Positions 56,189 through 64,000 of a DNA stretch of 64,000 bases are shown in pieces. Location: contig JXTB01000122.1 of the NCBI GenBank assembly GCA_002914805.1, positions 837,816 through 901,815 of the forward strand. The letters are read 5' to 3'. The notes below the pieces were generated by a model that worked only from the letters and a program-made list of their open reading frames with translations, was not told the origin of the DNA and made no database searches. This DNA comes from Parasponia andersonii. Lineage: Eukaryota > Streptophyta > Magnoliopsida > Rosales > Cannabaceae. The position numbers and the translations under genes were made by a program. Numbering within the stretch: position 1 is the stretch's first letter; each line of letters starts with the position of its first letter.

Positions 56189-57115
56189 GAGCAGAGCATA
56201 AGATCTGATAAGGCCCTCATAATTGGGACAAAATAGCTCAAAGAAAGTGAGATTTCGATACAAAAACTCGATGTTCTCATGAAACAGTATTGGCAAAATT
56301 TCTAGGACACCCCTTTTTGAATGAAATGTCCAAGATGGATCTCAAACGTTTAGCCATTTTGAATTTGATTCCAGCCTATCTAAGACTTGTGCTGAAGGCA
56401 TTGATTTCCATGTATAACTTCTCTTTTGTTGAATAGAAGAACTACTTCGAGAATGTATTTGATTTCTTGTGTTTAGGAAAGAAGTGGTTAAATTGAAGGC
56501 AGCAAGTTTAAGAAAATGTTACCAAAAAATTCAATGGCGAGTTCAACAAGGGGCTTCTTGTCTAGGAAGGTAGCTTTGGTAAACTCAAACAAAGTATCAA
56601 GCATCCGCGAAGGTATTGGGTTCTCTATAAAGTCATTGAATAGAAATTGGAGTATGCGAGGGATACCGGGTCTCCTGGACTTTGCTTGTAAAATTGTTAT
56701 GCTTTCTTGCGGAAAAGCTCAACAATGAAGCAACCGTCAAATACCAAGACTTTTACAAACTCATCGGCTTCATGCTGATTGGCTCGGCATAGTGACCGCA
56801 AACCTCCTTTTGAATCTTGCAAATGGCTTCGGTGAGAATTCTCAACGTCGAGTCGGGATTTGGATCTGGAAGACGAGAGATAGGCCTAACAGATACTTTT
56901 GTTTGATCCTTTCCATTGGTTTGAGGTGTTGTTCGTCGTAGTGGATTGGACAGATCGAAAAGGCCTTTGGTGTGTAAACATTTTCCTTGTGGCTTAAGAG
57001 TATGTTTGGGACTCTGAAGATGCTGAATTGAGGTGACATGACCAAAGAATCATCAGTAACCGTTCTTTTTATATCACTTGTCAATGTATCGATATTAATA
57101 ACACGATCATCTCCT

Positions 57116-57982
57116 TCAGCCTCGATATTAATATCTTACTGCTAATCTTTATTTCAATGTAAAACTTAAAGAAAAACAGATTGAAATAAAATATGATATT
57201 GAATTCAATTCATAAATGCAAACACTAAAATCCAAAATAACGACAACAATATGAAAAATCATACCACAATCATCAATCGAGCACAAGTCTCTAGCTAGAT
57301 AATTACTTAACTGCTACCTACCGGTACTACAAGCTAGGCCACCACTAGTCTTTTACGACTTCCCTTTTATAAAGGTGAAGTATGATTTGAAGTGTTTGAT
57401 GTTTTTACTCGTGTAATTAAAGTGAAATTTTCAATGACTAATACATTAAGTGAAACGCGTCTCAGGTTTACTCCATCAACTATTGTTCAATTTTGTGTTT
57501 AAAGAAAATATGCAATGGTGTAAAGAGTTGAGGCCTATACGTAACTCGTATAAGTAATCATGGTTTTTTTCTTTAACTTGAAATGACTCCTTGCTTTGTA
57601 ACTGCATATTGAAATATTACCAAATGCAGTCTATGTAAGAAAAGGCTTCGTGCATGAGATCGAAAGTCGAGTTGAAACGAATATAATGGTTGGCCATGGA
57701 ATATGTCGATTGGTTGGGCTTGAAAGATATAAAAGATTCCGTGCAATAAGCATAGAAATATGTAGCTTTTTTTTTTATCTATGTATAGGTATTAATTTGG
57801 CCAATGATAATTTATCTTGCATATTATTTTATTATAAAAAATAAATTTGAGAAATAATATTAATGATATACATCTTTTCATACATTTCATTATAACCGTT
57901 AGATCACCATTAGATGATGATTCAATGACTAAAAAAAATATCTAACTATAAGTAAAAAAATACATTTCATTATAGCAGTTAG
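57116..57982. other. 5' flank of DUF247 pseudogene with promoter remnants
   Basis: Keeps the leader donor-like GGTATGATTTTTC (minus, about 57255), a TATA box (minus CCTTTATAAAAGG at 57363-57375), a truncated conserved block GGTGTAAAGAGTTGAG (57518-57533) and CTCCTTGCTTTGTAACTGC (57587-57605). It also holds the second MITE-like copy. Confidence 0.5.
57763..57955. mobile_element. MITE-like inverted-repeat element, copy 2
   Basis: CATTATAACCGTTAGATCAC and ATGATTCAATGACTA correspond to the reverse complement of 22300-22350 (CATTATAACCATTGGATTAC). GTATAGGTATTAATTTGG lies near the left arm. Boundaries approximate. Confidence 0.45.
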
Positions 57983-60257
57983 TGTAATAACCCAGTTTTT
58001 TTAAGGGTAATTTGGTCATTTGACCAGTTTTTTTAAAAAAAAAAAAATCAGATTATATGTACTTATACCCCTCTCTCTCTCTCCGCTGTCTTGTCTCCCC
58101 CCCCCCCAACAGAATCTCTCTCTTTCTCCTCTCTCTCGTTCTCTTAGCCGAAGAGGACCAAGGAAGCCGCCGCCACCTTGCCCATCGTCCGGTCAGGCCT
58201 GTCATTGGCGAGCTCCTCCCGTATCGCCAGGAAGTCGCGCCACCCACCCCTGTCACCGCCAAGAGCCACGTTGCCGGAAAAACACCATTAATGGCCATTT
58301 TAGAGTTTTCGTCACCGGCGACGATTCCGACCGTTTCAATTCGCGTTCTTGGGCTCGTTGGGTTCGTATTGTCGCAAGGATCATCAAGGTATATATTTCA
58401 CGATCCCGTTTTGCCCGGATTGAAAGTTGCCATTTTTGGATTTTTTGAGTTTCGAATTTTAGTTTTTAATCCGACCGTTAGATTTCGTTTTTGTTGTCAT
58501 TTTTGGAATGTACTCGGAAAATGGAGAAATTTGATATATATATATATATATATATATTGTGTCGTTTGGTGATAGGCACGAAAATCGAGATCGGACGGTC
58601 GAGATTTTACCTCGTTTTGCATGCCACCGGTCCAGTGTGGGCCCGGACCCGAATTGGACAAGTCATATATCTAACCTAGCTATTTTTGGTGCTAAGAATT
58701 CAGTGAAGAGGTCCGTTTGAGGAATTTAATCTCCAGTGAAAAATTGGTTTTTCGCAAGAGGACGATCGAGGGCATCGGATTAGTTCCTGACCCTCCAAGT
58801 GATCGTCCAACGGCACCTTAAGCATCCAATAGTGTGGTATCGCTATTCTAGTAAAGTAGGAATTCGGTGACCTCTCTTTTACATTGTTTTGAATAAAACT
58901 TATTTTCTGCAATATATGAGAATAAATATGATTTTAGAACTTTTAAGTATCTGTGATGGTATAATTTATATATATTGGATTGCTCTGGGATATTTTTGAG
59001 TGTAGGTTATTTTTGGATATGTTAAAATAGGGCTGTTATGCTGCCTATTTTTCTACAAAATTTAATTAATTATTTTATTAAAAACCAGAGCATCATTTGA
59101 AGTTAAATTACTGCATGGCTACTTTTATACATTTGTTCAGAGTACACGTGTCATAGAATTACACATGATTCCTAGGCTAGCATCATAGGATTTTTACAGT
59201 GTGGCGCTACGGCCCCACCGACGGTGAGAGTCCGTGAACCCGTGCAGGATTTTTCTTCTGATTACCTCCCCATTTGGTAGGCATAGGTAATGCGGTTTCC
59301 CCTCTAGATTTGGTAGGCGATACACGGGTGTCTCTTCTGGTTATGAGCTAGGTGTCAGGCAGGCTGTATGGCACACGTAGTGCCAACACCCTGATTTCCA
59401 TCGATGAAGGGTGGTGAACTCAAAGATATGGATGGATTTGTGTCATATGTTTGTGGACTGATTAGTTTTGAGATATTATGTTTTCCGCACCTCTATATAT
59501 ATGTATGTGCATATGGACTCTCAGTTTTAGATATTTTTATGAATATATGCACATATGGTTTTGAAAAGTTATTTTGAATTAAACTAACCATGCAGGGGCC
59601 TTCCATCACTAAAAAGGTTTTTATTGAGATAACAGCTTTCCTACTGAGCTTCAAGCTCAGCCCTCTCTTTTCCCCCCTTTCAGCCAATCACTCATTCGAG
59701 TAAGTTGTCTCGATGGCTAAGCAGGTTGTTTGGCTTAGGCTCGTGGCCTTATTCCTCCTTGGGTTGATACTTTTTTTGTCTCACTCTTTCTTCATGTTTA
59801 ACTGATTAGCTAAGTTCTTTGAGTCTTTCAAGTGAATGTACGAGGATGTATTTACTACTATATGAGGATTTTATATATATATATATATATGGGACCCTAT
59901 AGTTCTCAAGGAGTATATTTCTTAAAGTTTTAAGTACTTGGAATTTTGATTAATTCTGTAAACCAATTTTTGGACTTTCCGACTCTAGGTTTACGAACTT
60001 CGTTTTAATTAACGCTAAAGTTTGATACCAAGTTTTCGTACAAATTAACTATATTTCATCAAATTTTAATTGGCACCCCTCTCTTAATAAATTAAATTAA
60101 AGATGTGTTCCCTTTTTATAGAATTTCTAATGAGTCAAGGACTAAAATGAAATATTCAAGTACTGGGTTTTCTCCGAATTTTGTAAAATTCTTTATTTAT
60201 TTTAACTTACACTCAAAATTACTAAAAAGTCACAGCCTGGGATTTTAGGTCGTGACA
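57983..60257 (+). repeat. 5' LTR of a large chromovirus-type element
   Basis: 2275 bp, TGTAATAACCCAG to GGTCGTGACA, followed by AATTGGTATCAGAGC. A CT-rich leader, TA run (58533-58557), CCCATTTGGTAGGCATAGG and CTGAGCTTCAAGCTCAGCCC match the Tekay/Del-like solo LTR at 11063-18643 in order. The flank before it is GTTAG. Long frames at 58020-58572 cross the CT-rich leader and are not proteins. Confidence 0.9.
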
Positions 60258-63200
60258 GAATTGGTATCAGAGCACGGCTTCAGATCTGTCTGGGATCGAG
60301 CTTGTGTAAATTTTTAGTGTTTAAAAATATTTTGGAAATGGTTTTGATAAATACCTCATATATCACTTAGTAATTGGCTAGATAAGTTGCCTTTGCTCAT
60401 ATTCCTTCCAAGTCCTCTCTTAAACCTCTTAAAGGTGAAATTCTAGTATTTTTGGGATGGTGATTCCCTTAGAATTTAGTCTCGGATATGTTGGGTTGAC
60501 ATGAGACTATTGGTTTCTGCTCCTGCTCTTAGCGTAATCGTTCGTTTCGAATGGACGCTCGTTCTTGTTCTCTCTCGTCTATTCAGGTTGTAGGCTACGT
60601 GAACCTAGTGGGTTCTAAGGTAGCAATTCGGTATCTTGCGCCTTAGTTGTTGTGTTTGACTGTCTTGTGGGTTGTCTATATGTTGACTCTCGGGTTTTGT
60701 TATCGCTTTTGATTGCAGCATTTGTTTGTGGTTGTTTTTACTTGGGGATTTCTGCTTATGATACATTGATTTAGTGTTTATACTTTAGCTGATGTGGCTT
60801 GACCTTATTGGTGTCTATTAGACTGAGATAGTATTTTCTTGGAATTTGATACCTTCGTGATCACTTGATTTGGATGCATCATGAACTTGGCTCAACATTT
60901 GAGTGTTTGCATTGATGATAACTTTTTGCATAGCATGCTCGTTGATTAAGTGCTTGGTTTGGTAATTTGATACTTATTGACTTGCTGAGATTTTGGTGGG
61001 AGTTTAAAAACTGAGTCATTTGATTTGGAACTTTTAGAAATTTCAAGTTGATAATTAATATTTTTTTTAAATGATGTAGATCTTTGTATTTGACCAAAAT
61101 GACATGTTTGTTTTCAAAGGGATTATAAGCATTTTAAACTCGGGTATTAGTTGGGCAAACTTAATACACTTTTTTAAAAGAGCTGTCGTTTTAAAACTAA
61201 TATGCTATTTTGAGACTAAGTCTTGTGAAACTACCAACTTATTTGTATAATAGTGAGATTTTATTTTACATTAGGTGGTGTTGATTTGAAGGACCTCTAA
61301 CCAAAGTGGTTTATTTCCATGAATGTACATACGTAAATCAAATTTTTCAAGTGCCTTCTCAAATTTTGGACTTAGTCGATTACTGAGTATTTTTCAATCC
61401 CTACTTAATACTTGATTTGAGATCAAATAAATGTTTTCATAAATTGACTCATAGGTTTACTTGAGATATAAACGAATGAATGTAAGTTACTTAAGAAAAG
61501 TTTTGAATAAGGATATTCGCATGGTTGAATACTTGGAAATCTTTGGTCTGGATTGAAGATGATTTTGAGAGAAAATCATTAGCTTTGCGAGTGTGTCTGA
61601 AGATTTGTGCTTCTAATTTTCTCTAGAATGTATTGCCTGCATAATGGAAATTTATATGACTATTTATGTTATGAAAATATTTGAATTGAGAATTTTGATT
61701 TAAATTCTATGCAGCTTGTCACTTGTGCTCTGGGTGTTCGACGGTTCCAATTGCATATTTCTTCTAAGCTTGCTTTGATGTAGTTTACCTTGTTGGTTAA
61801 TGCATGGTCCCTTAGTATTTTTGGATTATTTAGTATAATGACTCACGTTAACTTAATTTCCCACGGTGTGAACGAATTACATTGGAGTTATGCAAGACTT
61901 GTTTTAGTTGGGTTTCAAGTATTGTATGATTGGTTTTGGCCACTCTCCCTAGTGTTGAGAAAACTTGGGAGGAGGATGAAATTTTGATTTGCAAAAATCA
62001 ATGAAAGGCATTGAGTTATATGACTTGGCTTTGTGTTTAACAAGCCTTGAGAGGTGCATTTGATTATGTGATATTCTTTTTGAAGATTTAATTTTAGATT
62101 TCCAGTGTATGGAGTCCATATATATGTTAATTAGTTTGTTAGGCCTACTATAAAACCTTCATGAACTTTTAATGCTTATTTTAAAGGGTTAAGTAAGAAT
62201 CGATATTTGTTTTACCCACTTTGAGAAAATATTTTGACAATGTTTCACACTTTAATATTTTCTATACTACCCAATTTTTTCTTTCGTACATTAAAAAAAA
62301 AAGTTTGAACTTTCAAACTTTTTGAGAAACTTATTTAATTAGTTTGGAGAATATTTTAGAATTCTATAAAAATATTACGTTGTGTTTAGTTGTGATATGA
62401 GCTGAGGCCGAAATTCCTTACTAATTTTGTAAAGAAAATCGATCATGGTGATTTAAATATGGACTCATTTATTATTTTATCAAGTATGTACGATTTACGT
62501 GATAAATATTTGTTTTGTTAGTTATGTGAAACAAGCTAGTGTCTTTTTCATGCATTCCAGATTTGTTTTACTAAATGGTTACTGTATATCACTCAACCTT
62601 AGGTTGATGCTTGTGTTTACTAGAGATTTTCATCATATATATATGGAGTGAAACTTTTACTAAATGTTGATGTTGAATTGGATCTAATTCCCTTATTGGA
62701 TTTAAATTAGATATAACATGGTTATTGTTACATGGATAATGGTGATTGGACTGAGATCACTTATGGATTTTTATCTTAAGTGTCATTGGGCTCTACGTTT
62801 ATATTGTAAAAGGTACTCAAAGTTCAGGTGTGGTTTACCTTTGGTCAGGGAGAAACCATATTGTGAACTAGTGTAGTATTCCTAGGCCCCAACACTTTTT
62901 ACATCCAATGTTTTCAAAAATGTTTTCAAAATTGTTTTAAAAAAAAATTGAAATGAGGCTTCATGGAAGACAGGCGTCACTCGAGGGTGGTACTAGGCAG
63001 CCTATCTTGTTAGAACCTTATTTCTGGGGCGTTAAGTGTCGATTTAAGTTATGTGCATATTTCTAGGACATTGGATTGTGTCCATGGAGTCCTCTTTATA
63101 TCAAAGACTTATAGAGTCTTTGGGTCAGCATTCATTCTGGTTTTCTTTAATGAGGCTTTACACTGGATAAAAGGTTAGAAATGCTTTTGAAATTTCTCAT

Positions 63201-63940
63201 GTTTGGATGCTTGCATTGGAGATTGAGATTTGCACTAATGTTTTGTGTTGGCGATTTCCTGTTTGGGTGTTCTAGTCTTGTGTTTGACTAGAAGTAGGTT
63301 GTGTTTTGGGTTATTCCTCGTTCTAATCGGAGAACAGAAAATGGTTGTGAACCATTGATCTTTCTTTGTCACCTCTAATCTCTAAACTCGTTAATCTTGT
63401 GTAGTGTAACACAAGGATTGTTGTTCTTTGTTTTAAACTCTATTCTATTGTATTTTGTGCTTGAAAAGAGACTCTTGTTAGAGTCATTGACTCGAAGATT
63501 GTCTAGGACTGGAAACTAGTTGCAGAAAAATGGGTATATCCCAGGAGATTATTGATCTAGTATGATCAGGGAGACGGTATTCTTATATCTGATGTTTAGT
63601 CTGTTGTTCTAGTTTGGTGCCTTACAATCAGTGTTCAGAGTCCTGTATTCTCGGCTTCTAACCATGGTTATTACCATTATCTTTTTACTGCTCACATACT
63701 TGAGGTTGTCGTTGCCAACTATGGGTGTTGAGATTCTCATACATATTGCTGAGTTATCTTTTGATTATGTATCTCTTCGTGCACACCCTTACACCATATC
63801 ATTGCGTGGTTCGGTATGTTGGCAGGATTTTGATGCTAGGTAAGGAGTGTCTATTTCACACTTTCATTAGCTCGCATTCGTGTTCGTACTCTCAGTTTGT
63901 ACTTGAATTTCGGGATGAAATTCCTATAAGGAGGGGAGAA
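60258..63940 (+). mobile_element. Non-coding interior of a non-autonomous LTR element (LARD-like)
   Basis: The interior starts with the primer site TGGTATCAGAGC (60262-60273) and ends with the polypurine tract AAGGAGGGGAGAA (63928-63940). Between them 3.68 kb show no gag, protease, RT or integrase motif in any frame; the longest frames are under 90 codons. Text just before the polypurine tract (GAATTTCGGGATGAAATTCC) matches the usual 3' end of chromovirus pol, the only trace of ancestry. It probably relies on proteins made by a related element. Confidence 0.8.
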
Positions 63941-64000
63941 TGTAATAACCCAATTTTTTTAAGGGCAATTTGGCAATTTGACCAGTATTTTTAAAAAAAA
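63941..64000 (+). repeat. 3' LTR, cut by the window end
   Basis: TGTAATAACCCAATTTTTTT repeats the start of the 5' LTR. By eye about five differences occur in the 60 bases available, too few to date the insertion. Confidence 0.88.

Larger units (their letters stand above)
50895..57115 (-). pseudogene. DUF247 pseudogene split by a copia element
   Basis: The N-terminal and central part lies at 56189-57115 (SLVMSPQFSIFRVPN, HYDEQHLKPMERIKQKYLLG, then frameshifted remains of the DGCF and LLENPIP regions). The C-terminal part lies at 50895-51247 (KILCKNRVIENWLN, EYACVRDNYYVEFAANVD, YYIRRWQVYKGELMRVYFRHP, then after a frameshift SNIAASVILILIFLYTLF). The original stop codon is lost: the tail reads through LLYKYYYTYK. 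The expected start ATG is not found. It belongs with 47821-49161. Coding sequence on each side joins at the 5-bp target duplication of the inserted element (51248-56188). Confidence 0.9.

Noticed and set aside
58020-58572. 142- and 171-codon overlapping frames rich in Ser, Pro and Arg
   Set aside because: They lie in the CT-rich leader of an LTR, and the same region of the related LTR at 11151-11519 gives an unrelated frame.
60261-60273. tRNA-like match TTGGTATCAGAGC
   Set aside because: This is the LTR primer-binding site complementary to initiator tRNA-Met, not a tRNA gene.
60258-63994. Frames of 64-89 codons in the last element
   Set aside because: No protease, RT, integrase or gag motif; consistent with random open frames.

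Overview
The window is nuclear DNA of a flowering plant, almost certainly a eudicot. The evidence is AT-rich intergenic sequence, plant-type Ty1/copia and chromovirus LTR retrotransposons with initiator tRNA-Met primer sites, a CACTA transposon, small MITE-like elements, and plant-specific DUF247 (UPF0481) genes. I cannot name the species. The sequence has two N-gaps (407-547, 17312-17436) and two single-N joins (2661, 5975). Each single-N join separates two nearly identical or identical blocks, so both look like unmerged contig overlaps.

The only host genes I can support are a tandem array of DUF247 genes, all on the minus strand. Three are open over full length (938-2239, 26527-27864, 47821-49161). 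Two are pseudogenes (20480-21722, and 50895-57115, which is split by a copia element). There is one C-terminal relic (10310-10527) and one apparent ghost unit (4095-9720) where flanking sequence survives but the gene does not. Genes 938-2239 and 26527-27864 form one subfamily; 47821-49161, the 20480 pseudogene and the 50895 pseudogene form another. Most units share an upstream module: a conserved block carrying the palindrome CTTTAC...GTAAAG, then a TATA box, then a leader that seems to contain a 5'UTR intron.

The rest is mobile DNA. From left to right: a chromovirus-type LTR (4890-8257, inflated by an overlap artefact) beside a minus-strand copia fragment (8258-9480); a solo LTR (11063-18643) with TSD TATTG that holds a non-autonomous CACTA element (12407-17657); an LTR-like element (24246-25222) sitting in the conserved promoter block; a solo copia LTR (28825-29294, TSD ATGTA); a 5'-truncated copia (30015-35125) split by a solo chromovirus LTR (31196-33585, TSD TAAAG); a minus-strand copia fragment (35126-37950) and a gag relic (39965-40832); a nearly complete but decayed copia (41389-46898); a minus-strand copia with both LTRs inside a DUF247 pseudogene (51248-56188); and a large non-coding LTR element (57983 to beyond the window end).

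The picture is a local DUF247 birth-and-death cluster that keeps gaining retrotransposons. In grasses DUF247 genes are self-incompatibility determinants at the S and Z loci; nothing here proves such a role in this plant. No rRNA, tRNA, CRISPR array or prokaryotic feature was found.
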